Counted from the first letter of the stretch, positions 1-9,313 are shown. The stretch: 64,000 bases of DNA from Ectopseudomonas chengduensis (GCF_015712065.1 NZ_JACFYZ010000008.1:124001-188000), one strand, 5' to 3'. The notes: a model not told the origin generated them from the sequence alone. Made by a program: numbers and translations.

Positions 1-1047
1 GGAGAAGTCCCAGGCATCGTTCGGGGTGTGCTGGTAGAACCACTTCACTTCGCCGGTGGTCGGGTCGACGCCGACCTGGCCGGAGGTGTACAGGCTGTCG
101 TAGTCCTTGGGATTGCCGCCGTCGCTGGTGCGTGCCCAGCCGTTCCACGGGGCCGGGTTGCCGGCGCCGATGATGATGGTGTTGGTCTCGGCATCGAAAC
201 TGGCGCTCTGCCACGGCGCACCGCCGCCCTGGCTCCAGGCTTCCTTCTTGCCGGTCGGGTGGTTGGGATCATCCGGCCAGCTCGGCGCCTTGATGTCGCC
301 GGTCGGGGTGCTGTCCTTGCCGTTCAGGCGGCCCATGTGGCCTTCGACGAAGGGGCGCATCCAGACTTCTTCGCCTGTGTCCGGGTCGCGGGCGAACAGG
401 CGGCCGACCACGCCGAACTCGTCACCGGAGCTGCCATGGATCAGCAGCACCTTGCCGCTTTTGCCGTCCTTCACGATGGTCGGCGCGCCGGTCATGGTGT
501 AGCCGGCGGAGTGATCGCCGAACTTCTTGTTCCACACCACCTTGCCGGTGTCCTTGTTCAGCGCCACGACGCGGGCGTCGAGGGTGCCGAAGTAGATCTT
601 GTCGCCGTAGATGGCGGCGCCACGGTTTACCACGTCGCAGCACGGGCGGATGTCGTCGGGCAGGCGGTGGCTGTAGGTCCACAGGCGCTTGCCGGTTTTC
701 GCGTCGAGAGCGAAGACGCGCGAGTAGGAGCCGGTCACGTAGACCACGCCGTCGTGGATGATGGCCTGGGACTCCTGGCCGCGCTGCTTCTCGTCACCGA
801 AGGAGTAGCTCCAGGCCGGGGTCAGCTTGAACACGTTTTCGGCGTTCACCTGAGCCAGCGGGCTCCAGCGCTGGGCGTTGGTGCCCATGCCGTACTGCAG
901 CACGTTGGTGGTGGTGGTGTGGTCGTTGGCGATGTCTTCCCAGGTGACCGGCTTTGCAAACGCGCCCTGGCTCAGCGCCAGGCCGCCGGCCAACATCAGG
1001 GCAAGCGCCAGAGGGCGCGGGGTGCTGGGTAGGTTTCTTGTTGTCAT
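1..1047 (-). CDS. exaA: PQQ-dependent ethanol dehydrogenase, calcium type (3' part outside window)
   Basis: Periplasmic quinoprotein that oxidises ethanol and other short alcohols and passes electrons to cytochrome c550 (ExaB). 349 codons are visible and the gene runs off the left edge. A signal peptide (about residues 1-31) precedes the mature start. The vicinal disulfide pair C136-C137 in DDIRPCCD is the family hallmark. The last visible codons read W-D-F-S (346-349): D347 is the catalytic Asp, and Ser two residues on (where lanthanide enzymes have Asp) indicates a Ca2+ enzyme. Start ATG at 1047 fits the known MTTR start of the P. aeruginosa protein; an in-frame ATG lies 15 bases upstream. 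It is divergent from exaB. Close similarity to ExaA/PedE was judged from memory. Confidence 0.95.
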   Translation of the reverse strand, partial: MTTRNLPSTPRPLALALMLAGGLALSQGAFAKPVTWEDIANDHTTTTNVLQYGMGTNAQRWSPLAQVNAENVFKLTPAWSYSFGDEKQRGQESQAIIHDGVVYVTGSYSRVFALDAKTGKRLWTYSHRLPDDIRPCCDVVNRGAAIYGDKIYFGTLDARVVALNKDTGKVVWNKKFGDHSAGYTMTGAPTIVKDGKSGKVLLIHGSSGDEFGVVGRLFARDPDTGEEVWMRPFVEGHMGRLNGKDSTPTGDIKAPSWPDDPNHPTGKKEAWSQGGGAPWQSASFDAETNTIIIGAGNPAPWNGWARTSDGGNPKDYDSLYTSGQVGVDPTTGEVKWFYQHTPNDAWDFS

Positions 1048-1181
1048 CGTTGTGCTTCCCATTGGAGGTGGTAGGTCGCTGCAGTGACACCGCGAAAACT
1101 GGGTTCCGGGGATGTCCAGCAGAGGCAAGCCGATGGTGGTACCCGGCTACCTTCGCGCCTACGGAAAAACTCCCGCCTTTG

Positions 1182-1198
1182 CCGGGAGGATTTCCCGG
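1182..1198. promoter_or_regulatory. Inverted repeat CCGGGA-N5-TCCCGG
   Basis: CCGGGAGGATTTCCCGG. A near-identical 17-mer (CCGGGAAAATTTCCCGG) lies at 5363-5379 just before the second alcohol dehydrogenase. Being shared by two functionally linked promoters suggests an operator, but the protein that binds it is unknown. Confidence 0.45.
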
Positions 1199-1253
1199 CC
1201 GGCCCATGACTTGGCCTTGCTGCCAAGGCATCGCCAACACCCCCTCACAAGCC

Positions 1254-1321
1254 CTACTACCAAGGGACTAGAACGCGACCACCAAAGCAGCATTCGGCGC
1301 TTTGCACGGCCTTTCTAAGAT
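1254..1321 (+). promoter_or_regulatory. exaB promoter: CTACTACCAA box plus TAAGAT hexamer
   Basis: The box CTACTACCAAGGGACTAG (1254-1271) is followed by TAAGAT at 1316-1321. The same pair with identical spacing occurs before exaC (7381-7448), and a close variant occurs before pedH (5285-5351). No good -35 hexamer is visible at the expected place, which fits a promoter that needs an activator. A LuxR-family regulator of the ErbR/ExaE (AgmR, PedR) kind is the natural candidate (inference). Confidence 0.65.
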
Positions 1322-1376
1322 GGTCGCCACGAGCTCTGTATGGGCTGTCTTGCGTGCATTAGATGAGGTCCTAGCC

Positions 1377-1796
1377 ATGAACAAGAAGATCCAATCCACC
1401 CTGGCGCTGCTGTTGCTCGCCGCATCGACCAACCTGTGGGCGCACGGCGATGTGGTACCGCAGGCGGTGAACACTGATGGTCTGGAACCGCTGGGTGAGG
1501 AATGGCTGGACGAGAACCCCTATCGCGACAACCCGCGCGCCATCGAGATTGGCTCCTCGGCCTACAACCAGAACTGCGCTGCCTGCCACGGCCTCGAAGC
1601 CAAGTCCGGCGGTATCGCCCCCGACCTGCGGATGCTGGAACTGGGCGCCAGTGGTGACGAGTGGTTCAAGGAGCGGGTAATCAATGGCGCGGTGCGCGAT
1701 GGGCGCGTGTACATGCCGAAAATGGCCGACTTCCTCAGCCAGGAAGCATTGTGGGCAGTGCGTAGCTATCTGGAGAGCGTGCACGTCGAGGAGTAA
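1377..1796 (+). CDS. exaB: Cytochrome c550, electron acceptor of ethanol dehydrogenase
   Basis: Periplasmic monohaem cytochrome of 139 aa that takes electrons from the quinoprotein dehydrogenase. A signal peptide covers about residues 1-22, ending near LWA. The haem motif CAACH is at 67-71, and the distal Met is probably in VYMPKM (111-116). The start at 1377 follows GAGGTCC at a usable distance and gives the MNK start known from P. aeruginosa ExaB; a longer frame opening at 1302 would bury the signal peptide. It is the first plus-strand gene behind the shared box promoter and is followed by relay genes. Confidence 0.95.
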   Translation: MNKKIQSTLALLLLAASTNLWAHGDVVPQAVNTDGLEPLGEEWLDENPYRDNPRAIEIGSSAYNQNCAACHGLEAKSGGIAPDLRMLELGASGDEWFKERVINGAVRDGRVYMPKMADFLSQEALWAVRSYLESVHVEE

Positions 1797-1857
1797 GCGC
1801 TTGATGATAAATCTGCTGCGCTCGGCATCTCGCGTTTCGGCGGTGCTCGCAATGCTC

Positions 1858-1873
1858 ATGTATTTCAATACAT
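1858..1873. repeat. Palindrome ATGTATT-TC-AATACAT in exaB-downstream spacer
   Basis: A perfect 7-bp inverted repeat with a 2-base centre, inside the 148-base spacer 1797-1944. The spacer has a skewed GCTCGC-rich composition unlike the flanking genes. It may be an intergenic element of the kind scattered through Pseudomonas genomes, but I cannot name it. Confidence 0.35.
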
Positions 1874-1944
1874 TCCGCTTGCTGTGCTCCGGCGAAGCGC
1901 GACCTGCCATCGCTCGCGACGATTTCTTCATAAGCGCTCGCGTC

Positions 1945-2817
1945 ATGCGCCTGCTGATCCTCCTGTGTGGCCTGCTGTTTTTCCTGGGTACGGCTCAGGC
2001 GCAGGTGCGCGACTTCGACCGCATCACCGAGTCGGGCATCCTGCGCGTGGCGCTGTACCAGAACTTCCCGCCCTACAGCTACGAGCAGGACGGTCAGCCG
2101 CGTGGCGTCGACTACGAGCTGGCCAAGGCGCTAGCAGAAGGGCTTGGGCTGAAGCTTGAAGTGATGTGGGCGCCGCCAGGCGAAAAGCTTGACGACGACC
2201 TGCGTGACTACATCTGGCGGGGCCGAGTGACCGCGCAGGGCCAACTGGCCGATGTGATGCTGCGTGTGCCATACGACCGCGACTACGCGCAGATGCGCAA
2301 CGAGCTGGGCGAGCTGGTCAACGAACTCGTGGTGATGTTTGGCCCCTATCAGCGTGAGCGCTGGCAGCTGGCGTTCGATCGTCGGCGTCTGCCTGAGGTG
2401 CCGAGCATCGTTGCGTTGCGCCAGCATCCAGTCGGCGTCGAAGTCGAGAGTGTGCCCTCGTTCTACCTGAGTTCGGTGCAGGGCGGCATGCTCAGCCAGG
2501 AAACCCGCCATTACCCAACGCCGAAGCTGGCCTTTGCGGCCATGCAGGGGGGTGAAGTGGATGCGGTGATGGCGCTGCGTGGCGAGGTTGACTGGCTGGT
2601 GCATGAGGCCGATGACCCACAACTGGCGCTGGCCGAGAACGCCTATCCGGACATGGGCCGGCAGATCTGGGAAATCGGCATGGCGGTGCACGAAACCAAT
2701 CGGCAATTGGCCTATGCCCTGGAAGAACAGCTGGAAAACATGATCCTCGACGGCTCACTCGAGCGCCTGTACGCGCGCTACGGGCTGCGCTACGAGAAGC
2801 CGGAACAATACCAATAA
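1945..2817 (+). CDS. Periplasmic substrate-binding-type protein of the quinoprotein cluster
   Basis: A 290-aa protein of the extracellular solute-binding family 3 fold, with a signal peptide (MRLLILLCGLLFFLGTAQAQ) and a typical opening 'ESGILRVALYQNFPPYSYEQDG'-like stretch (about 24-50). It matches the position of the 'quinoprotein dehydrogenase-associated putative ABC transporter substrate-binding protein' seen next to cytochrome c550 in P. putida and methylotrophs. No ABC permease or ATPase is nearby, so a role in dehydrogenase maturation or electron relay is likelier than uptake (inference). Start choice: ATG 1945 opens a clean signal peptide. ATG 1804 is in frame and has a better Shine-Dalgarno site (GAGGAG) but would add 47 odd residues. 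Confidence 0.8.
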   Translation: MRLLILLCGLLFFLGTAQAQVRDFDRITESGILRVALYQNFPPYSYEQDGQPRGVDYELAKALAEGLGLKLEVMWAPPGEKLDDDLRDYIWRGRVTAQGQLADVMLRVPYDRDYAQMRNELGELVNELVVMFGPYQRERWQLAFDRRRLPEVPSIVALRQHPVGVEVESVPSFYLSSVQGGMLSQETRHYPTPKLAFAAMQGGEVDAVMALRGEVDWLVHEADDPQLALAENAYPDMGRQIWEIGMAVHETNRQLAYALEEQLENMILDGSLERLYARYGLRYEKPEQYQ

Positions 2818-2838
2818 GAGTCGAGCCGGAGGTGGGCG

Positions 2839-3588
2839 ATGGATTGGCGTAGCCTGATATTGCTGGCCCTGTTTGCCTGGGCCTGGGAAGCGCGGGCCGC
2901 CGCGCCCGATCCGGTCACCTCGGTGATGTGGGATTACTACCATCAGCGCCTGCTCAACGGTGAGGCTTTCGTCTTCGATGACAAGGTTCGTCTCGAGGTG
3001 CCGCCATTCGCCGAGGATGCGCGCCAGGTGCCGATCCAGATCGACGCCAGCGCCTACCGCGGCAAGGTCAAGCGCATTCTGGCCTGGGCCGAACTCAACC
3101 CGATCCCGCGTATTCTCGACTTCGCCCCCGGCGAGCATCTGGAGCCGAGCCTGGCCATTCGCATTCGGGTCGAGCAGGCCACGCCGATTCGCGCGGCAGT
3201 GCTCACCGACGATGGCGTCTGGCATATCGGTTCGGCCCGCGTCGAGGCGGCGGGTGGCGGCTGTACTGCACCCAGTGTGGTGCGCGCCGAGGCCGGCTGG
3301 GAGGAGCGACTGGGCCAGGTGCTGGGCAAGCGCTTCGAACGTGGCGAGGACAGCCGCCTGCGCCTGCAGGTGTCGCACCCGATGGACAACGGTCTGGTCG
3401 GCGGCATTCCCGAGTTCTACATCGAGCAGGCCGAGTTGCGCGATGCCGATGGCCAGGTGTTGGGACGCATCGAGTTGTTCCCCGCGGTCAGCGAGAACCC
3501 GACGCTGACTTTCGATCTGCGCGACGACCGGCAGGCCGAGGTCTGGCTGCGCGACAACAACGGCAACGAATTCCAGGCCGCGTTCTGA
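2839..3588 (+). CDS. Quinoprotein dehydrogenase-associated SoxYZ-like carrier protein
   Basis: A 249-aa exported protein with a signal peptide at about 1-21. The N-terminal half resembles SoxY and the C-terminal half SoxZ, fused in one chain. The SoxY carrier-cysteine motif (GGCGG in SoxY) is replaced by GGGCTAP near residue 140, so one Cys remains as a possible attachment site. It follows the binding protein by 21 bases with GGAGG as ribosome site and precedes the relay metallohydrolase, the usual trio beside PQQ dehydrogenases. The name comes from this recurrent context; the exact function is unproven. Confidence 0.8.
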   Translation: MDWRSLILLALFAWAWEARAAAPDPVTSVMWDYYHQRLLNGEAFVFDDKVRLEVPPFAEDARQVPIQIDASAYRGKVKRILAWAELNPIPRILDFAPGEHLEPSLAIRIRVEQATPIRAAVLTDDGVWHIGSARVEAAGGGCTAPSVVRAEAGWEERLGQVLGKRFERGEDSRLRLQVSHPMDNGLVGGIPEFYIEQAELRDADGQVLGRIELFPAVSENPTLTFDLRDDRQAEVWLRDNNGNEFQAAF

Positions 3589-3599
3589 CGGCGGTTCTA

Positions 3600-3673
3600 T
3601 TCGCCGCGGGGCGCGGCTCCCACAGTAGGCAGCGGCGCTCGCCCTGTCTGTAGGAGCCCCGCCTCGGGGCGAA
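3600..3673. repeat. Inverted REP pair (Pseudomonas type)
   Basis: Two oppositely facing copies of a REP-like unit: 3600-3625 (ends GCTCCCACAG) and 3648-3673 (begins CTGTAGGAGC). They sit in the 119-base spacer between the SoxYZ-like and metallohydrolase genes and would form a large hairpin. Confidence 0.7.
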
Positions 3674-3707
3674 GCTCGCGGCTCAAGCGGATTTCGAGGA
3701 GAAAAGC

Positions 3708-4637
3708 ATGCGCTGGATACTGTTTTTGCTGGCTCTCGGTACCGGGCTTGCCCAAGCACTCGACTACCACCTGCAACCCCTGCAGATCGCCGAGGGCGTC
3801 TGGCTGCTGGAGGGCAGTACCGATAATTTCGCGGCGGAAAACGGCGGCAATATCGTCAACGTCGGCTTTATCGAAACCGCAGACGGCGTGGTGGTGATCG
3901 ACACCGGTCCGTCGCGTCGCTACGGCGAGGCGCTGCGCCAGGTCATCGAGAAAACCACCGGTAAGCCGGTGCTGCGCGTGTTGCTGACTCATCATCACCC
4001 CGATCATGTGCTGGGCAACCAGGCTTTCGCCGGGGTTCCCATCGCGGCATTGCCCGAGACCACCCGGTTCCTGGCCGAACAGGGCGACGCCATGGCGGAG
4101 AATATGTACCGCCTGGTCGGCGACTGGATGCGCGGTACCGAAGTGGTGTTGCCCACCGAGGAGGTGCAGGAAGGCACGCTGGAAATTGGCGGCAGGCGCC
4201 TGCAACTGCTGGCGCTACGCGGGCATACCGGCGCCGACCTGGCGATTCTGGATGAGAGTACGGGCGTGCTGTTCGCCGGCGATATCCTGTTCTACCAGCG
4301 CGCGCTGACTACGCCGAACAGCCCGGGGCTGGACGTGTGGCTGGCCGATCTGGACCGGCTCCAGGCAACGCCATGGAAGCAGATCGTGCCCGGCCATGGG
4401 CCGGTGACCACGGATGCGGCGCCGTTCGTGCAAATGCGTGATTACCTGGGCTGGCTCGATGGCTTGCTGCGTGAGGGGGCAGAGCAGGGCGCGGAGATGA
4501 ACGAACTGATCCGTGCGCCGATCCCTGAGCGCTTCGCTCAGGTCAACCTGTCGCGTTATGAGCTGATCCGCAGCGTCAGCCACCTTTACCCACGCTACGA
4601 GCGCAACGCCATGGGGCGGGTGGATCGCCAGGATTAG
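3708..4637 (+). CDS. Quinoprotein relay system zinc metallohydrolase
   Basis: A 309-aa exported metallo-beta-lactamase-fold protein. The signal peptide covers about 1-17. The metal motif HHHPDH is at 95-100, with further ligand motifs GHTGAD, FAGD and PGHGPV downstream. It is the standard partner of the SoxYZ-like carrier in PQQ dehydrogenase clusters. The substrate is unknown; the SoxB/SoxYZ analogy suggests hydrolytic release of something bound to the carrier (inference). GAGGAG precedes the ATG at 3708. Confidence 0.85.
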   Translation: MRWILFLLALGTGLAQALDYHLQPLQIAEGVWLLEGSTDNFAAENGGNIVNVGFIETADGVVVIDTGPSRRYGEALRQVIEKTTGKPVLRVLLTHHHPDHVLGNQAFAGVPIAALPETTRFLAEQGDAMAENMYRLVGDWMRGTEVVLPTEEVQEGTLEIGGRRLQLLALRGHTGADLAILDESTGVLFAGDILFYQRALTTPNSPGLDVWLADLDRLQATPWKQIVPGHGPVTTDAAPFVQMRDYLGWLDGLLREGAEQGAEMNELIRAPIPERFAQVNLSRYELIRSVSHLYPRYERNAMGRVDRQD

Positions 4638-4654
4638 AAGCGTGGGGTGTCATC

Positions 4655-4716
4655 GGTGCGCGCGGCGCACCCTACGCGAACGTCGCCACGGCTTGGTAGG
4701 GTACGCCGCGCGCACC
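4655..4716. repeat. Two inverted copies of the 21-bp GTAGGGTGCGCC repeat
   Basis: Copies at 4655-4675 (reverse) and 4696-4716 (forward), core TAGGGTGCGCCGTGCGCACC with one or two substitutions, separated by 20 bases. They are part of a family confined to 4.6-13.6 kb in this window. Other copies: 11180-11200, 11229-11249, 12671-12691, 12986-13006, 13541-13561, a disrupted one at 13586-13621, and a partial one at 10387-10402. Confidence 0.85.
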
Positions 4717-4737
4717 AGCATGTGCTGGAAATACCCT

Positions 4738-4797
4738 GTGGGAGGGGCTTTAGCCGCGACTTGCGTATAAAAGCGTCGCCGCTGAAGCGCCTCCCAC
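4738..4797. repeat. Inverted REP pair (GTGGGAGGGGC type)
   Basis: GTGGGAGGGGCTTTAGCCGC begins at 4738, and its imperfect reverse copy lies at 4775-4797 (ends CTCCCAC). This is the familiar Pseudomonas REP sequence. The pair lies between the convergent metallohydrolase gene and the minus-strand gene ending at 4807. Confidence 0.75.
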
Positions 4798-4806
4798 TCT
4801 CAGCGA

Positions 4807-5193
4807 TCAGAGCTCTTCATCGTCACGAATCAGCACGTAATGACGGCCGTGTTCGGTCTCTTCGTGGTCGTAGACGTAGTACATAACCACTTCGCCCAGC
4901 CTGGACTGCACGGCCACATAATCACCGCTTTCGGGCATGAAGAAGTCCCGAGTCGCCGGCTTGGCCAGGCATTCGATATGGGCGCTGACGAAGTGGGTAG
5001 GGTCTTCTTCGCCGTAGTAGTCCTCGCGCTGGTGCGCATCCCAATCCTGCGGCGGCTCGAAGGCGCCGGTGATCAGCACCTTGCCGTCGCCCAGATCCTG
5101 CTCTTCGGCATCCGGGTCCTGCTCGTCCGGGCGATAGACCGTGCAGTCCAGTGCATCGGGATGGTTGAGAATTTCCTGGCGAGGGTGGGGCAC
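4807..5193 (-). CDS. Hypothetical acidic protein in the quinoprotein cluster
   Basis: A 128-aa soluble protein, strongly acidic (repeated E and D runs, ending RDDEEL), with no signal peptide or membrane segment. I do not recognise the family. A GTG start at 5193 with GGAGA six bases upstream is preferred; the open frame continues upstream but without a good start. It is the only minus-strand gene between the relay genes and the second alcohol dehydrogenase, and it diverges from the latter, so its promoter must overlap the pedH control region. Confidence 0.65.
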   Translation of the reverse strand: MPHPRQEILNHPDALDCTVYRPDEQDPDAEEQDLGDGKVLITGAFEPPQDWDAHQREDYYGEEDPTHFVSAHIECLAKPATRDFFMPESGDYVAVQSRLGEVVMYYVYDHEETEHGRHYVLIRDDEEL

Positions 5194-5284
5194 GGGCGTC
5201 TCCGATCTGAATGTGCGGGCGGCCAAGTGTCGGGCAAAGCCGGGGCCGCCGCAATCGTCATGATCATGGCCTGTGGAGCAGGTA

Positions 5285-5351
5285 TTGCTACCAAGGAACG
5301 AGGAAAATCGGCTGGGGGTGCAATTGTTGGGTGACCCGGGTGAGCCAAGAA
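5285..5351 (+). promoter_or_regulatory. pedH-type promoter: variant of the CTACCAA box
   Basis: TTGCTACCAAGGAACGAG (5285-5302) aligns with the exaB and exaC boxes. A CCAAGAA sequence at 5345-5351 occupies the place of the CTAAGAT element, one base nearer. The box begins 126 bases before the ATG, against 123 for exaB and 128 for exaC. Confidence 0.55.
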
Positions 5352-5362
5352 TTTGCGGCAGA

Positions 5363-5379
5363 CCGGGAAAATTTCCCGG
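5363..5379. promoter_or_regulatory. Palindrome CCGGGAAA-A-TTTCCCGG before pedH
   Basis: A perfect 8-bp inverted repeat, 31 bases upstream of the start codon. It is nearly identical to 1182-1198. Lying downstream of the putative -10, it would suit a repressor or a transcript hairpin, such as metal-dependent control (inference). Confidence 0.45.
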
Positions 5380-5410
5380 CAATAACAATGAACCCGCAGA
5401 GGTAGCCGCA

Positions 5411-7186
5411 ATGAAACACGCCGGTCTTCGCCAGCCTTTCCTCCTCACCGCACTCTGTGCCGCCATGCTGTTGCCGTCCGCCGCCGCGCTGGCGGTCACC
5501 GACGCCGAGATTCTCAAGGACGCCACCACCACCGACGAGATCGTCACCAACGGCCTCGGTCTGCAAGGCCAGCGCTACAGCCCGCTGAACATCCTCAACG
5601 AGCAGAACGTCAAGGAACTGCGCCCGGTCTGGACCATGTCCTTCGGTGGTGAGAAGCAGCGTGGTCAGCAGGCGCAGCCGCTGATCAAGGACGGTGTGAT
5701 GTACGTCACCGCTTCCTATTCGCGGGTGTTCGCCGTCGATGCACGCACCGGGCGCGAGCTGTGGCAGTACGAAGCGCGCCTGCCGGATGACATCCGTCCC
5801 TGCTGCGACGTGATCAACCGGGGTGTCGCCCTGTACGACGACCTGGTGATCTTCGGCACCCTCGACGCCAAGCTGGTGGCGCTGAACAAGGACACCGGCA
5901 AGGTGGTATGGCGCAAGAACGTCGCCGATCATAAGGCGGGTTACTCCATCACCGCGGCGCCGCTGGTGGTCAACGGCAAGCTGATCACTGGCGTCTCCGG
6001 TGGTGAGTTCGGCGTGGTCGGCAAGATCGAAGCCTACGATCCGAAGAACGGTGAGCTGCTCTGGAGTCGCCCGACCGTCGAAGGTCACATGGGTTACGTC
6101 TACAAGGACGGCAAGGCCGTCGAGAATGGCATCAGTGGTGGCGAGGCCGGCAAGACCTGGCCGGGCGACCTGTGGAAAACTGGCGGCGCCGCACCCTGGC
6201 TGGGCGGCTACTACGATGCCGACACCAACCTGCTGTTCTTCGGTACCGGCAACCCGGCACCGTGGAACTCGCACCTGCGTCCTGGCGACAACCTCTATTC
6301 CTCGTCGCGCCTGGCACTGAACCCGGACGACGGCAGCATCAAGTGGCACTTCCAGACCACGCCGCACGACGGCTGGGACTTCGACGGCGTCAACGAGCTG
6401 ATCTCCTTCGACTACCAGGAAGGCGGCAAGACCATCAAGGCGGCAGCCACTGCCGACCGTAACGGCTTCTTCTACGTGCTCGACCGCACCAACGGTAAGT
6501 TCATCCGTGGCTTCCCCTTCGTCGACAAGATCACCTGGGCCAAGGGCCTGGACAAGAATGGCCGGCCGATTTACGACGACAGCAACCGTCCGGGCTCGCC
6601 GAGCGCGAAGGAGAAGGGCACGAGCGTGTTCTCCGCACCGGCCTTCCTCGGCGCCAAAAACTGGATGCCCATGGCCTACAGCCAGGACACCGGTCTGTTC
6701 TACGTGCCGTCCAACGAGTGGGGCATGGACATCTGGAACGAGGACATCGCCTACAAGAAGGGCGCCGCCTACCTGGGTGCCGGCTTCACCATCAAGCCGC
6801 TCAACGAGGACTACATCGGTGTGTTGCGCGCCATCGACCCGAAAACCGGCAAGGAAGTCTGGCGCCACAAGAACTACGCGCCGCTGTGGGGCGGGGTGCT
6901 GACCACCAAGGGCAACCTGGTGTTCACCGGCAATCCGGAAGGCTACCTGCAGGCATTCAATGCCAAGACCGGTGAGAAAGTCTGGGAATTCCAGACCGGC
7001 TCGGGCGTGATCGGCTCGCCCGTGACCTGGGAAATGGACGGCGAGCAGTACGTCTCCGTGCTGTCCGGCTGGGGCGGTGCGGTACCGCTGTGGGGCGGTG
7101 AGGTGGCCAAGCGCGTCAAGCACCTGAACCAGGGCGGCATGCTGTGGACCTTCAAGCTGCCGAAGGAGCTGGTGGCCAAGCGCTGA
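5411..7186 (+). CDS. pedH: PQQ-dependent alcohol dehydrogenase, lanthanide type
   Basis: A 591-aa periplasmic quinoprotein. The signal peptide covers about 1-28. The vicinal Cys pair is C131-C132. The active site reads W-D-F-D at 322-325: D323 is the catalytic base, and D325 is the extra Asp that coordinates a rare-earth ion in XoxF, ExaF and PedH, whereas the neighbouring ExaA has Ser there. Tryptophan-docking beta-propeller repeats run through the chain. Its place after the relay genes and before the aldehyde dehydrogenase matches pedH/pedI of P. putida. The start at 5411 has AGAGG upstream; the frame opens earlier (5273), but that part lacks a signal peptide. Confidence 0.92.
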   Translation: MKHAGLRQPFLLTALCAAMLLPSAAALAVTDAEILKDATTTDEIVTNGLGLQGQRYSPLNILNEQNVKELRPVWTMSFGGEKQRGQQAQPLIKDGVMYVTASYSRVFAVDARTGRELWQYEARLPDDIRPCCDVINRGVALYDDLVIFGTLDAKLVALNKDTGKVVWRKNVADHKAGYSITAAPLVVNGKLITGVSGGEFGVVGKIEAYDPKNGELLWSRPTVEGHMGYVYKDGKAVENGISGGEAGKTWPGDLWKTGGAAPWLGGYYDADTNLLFFGTGNPAPWNSHLRPGDNLYSSSRLALNPDDGSIKWHFQTTPHDGWDFDGVNELISFDYQEGGKTIKAAATADRNGFFYVLDRTNGKFIRGFPFVDKITWAKGLDKNGRPIYDDSNRPGSPSAKEKGTSVFSAPAFLGAKNWMPMAYSQDTGLFYVPSNEWGMDIWNEDIAYKKGAAYLGAGFTIKPLNEDYIGVLRAIDPKTGKEVWRHKNYAPLWGGVLTTKGNLVFTGNPEGYLQAFNAKTGEKVWEFQTGSGVIGSPVTWEMDGEQYVSVLSGWGGAVPLWGGEVAKRVKHLNQGGMLWTFKLPKELVAKR

Positions 7187-7201
7187 TCGCTTGAGGTGTC
7201 A

Positions 7202-7236
7202 GACGATGGCCGGACTCTGTCCGGCCATCGTCGTTT
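7202..7236 (+). terminator. Strong hairpin after pedH
   Basis: A 13-bp perfect stem (7202-7214 with 7220-7232), five-base loop, followed by GTTT. It ends transcription 15 bases past the pedH stop codon. The rest of the spacer to 7508 carries the exaC promoter. Confidence 0.8.
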
Positions 7237-7380
7237 CTGGCGCCTGCCTGCCAGCGCTGAGCTGCTGCGACATACCACGGGCGAAATTTTCTGGTCGGGA
7301 ACGCAAGACCAGGCCAACGGGTCTAGCCTTTAGCTTCCACAGCCTCGTGCCTCGCTGCCAAAAGCCCGTGCCAGACAGCT

Positions 7381-7448
7381 CTACTACCAAATGACTAGGT
7401 GATCTATGCCATGGACGCATACCGAGGTTTTCGGGGGCTTCCTAAGAT
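7381..7448 (+). promoter_or_regulatory. exaC promoter: CTACTACCAA box plus TAAGAT hexamer
   Basis: The box CTACTACCAAATGACTAG (7381-7398) is followed by TAAGAT at 7443-7448, exactly the spacing seen at exaB. The surrounding sequence is otherwise different, so the conservation looks functional. Confidence 0.65.
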
Positions 7449-7508
7449 CGAACCATGACTCGCTTCCCCGATTGGCAGCGGGCTCCGACAACAAGAGAGG
7501 TCAGCATC

Positions 7509-9029
<1,521 letters not shown>

Positions 9030-9152
9030 GTTCTGATGCATCCACAAAGCGGCGCGCTCGCTCCGGTGCGCCGCCTCTTGCCAGGCGAACAACCCTACTC
9101 GGGTGGATCTGCAGGCAGCCATGGGCCTGAACGGCAGCAGATCCTTATCGCG

Positions 9153-9175
9153 ACGCGGCTTCGGCCGCGTTTTTT
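9153..9175 (+). terminator. Rho-independent terminator of exaC
   Basis: ACGCGGC-TTCG-GCCGCGT followed by six T residues. A second weaker GC-rich inverted repeat (GGCGCGC and GTGCGCC) lies nearer the stop codon. Confidence 0.9.
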
Positions 9176-9244
9176 ATTGGCGCATGTTTCAGGCCAGGCG
9201 ATGACTGGAACCTTCCAGGCGTGAGGCATGCCTACTGATAGCGT

Positions 9245-9313
9245 CACCTACCAATGCCAGTGCCGATTCATCCCAAAGTACCATTTGGCCTCTTGCCTGG
9301 CGGGGGCTTAATG
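9245..9313 (+). promoter_or_regulatory. Possible weaker box before pqqA
   Basis: CACCTACCAATGCCAGTG (9245-9262) keeps the CTACCAA core of the exaB/exaC box but not the right half. CTTAATG at 9307-9313 is where the TAAGAT hexamer would be expected. The box starts 112 bases before the pqqA ATG. Confidence 0.35.

Larger units (their letters stand above)
1048..1376. promoter_or_regulatory. Divergent exaA/exaB control region
   Basis: A 329-base region between the divergent genes. It holds an inverted repeat (1182-1198) and the shared box plus TAAGAT hexamer pointing at exaB (1254-1321). I could not find a matching box on the minus strand in front of exaA. Confidence 0.7.

Noticed and set aside
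28..1032. 334-aa open frame on the plus strand opposite exaA
   Set aside because: It is the GC-driven shadow of exaA; the translation is a run of Ala/Val/Gly with no known fold.
5288..7123. 611-aa open frame on the minus strand opposite pedH
   Set aside because: Antisense shadow of a strongly recognisable quinoprotein; no signal, motif or ribosome site.
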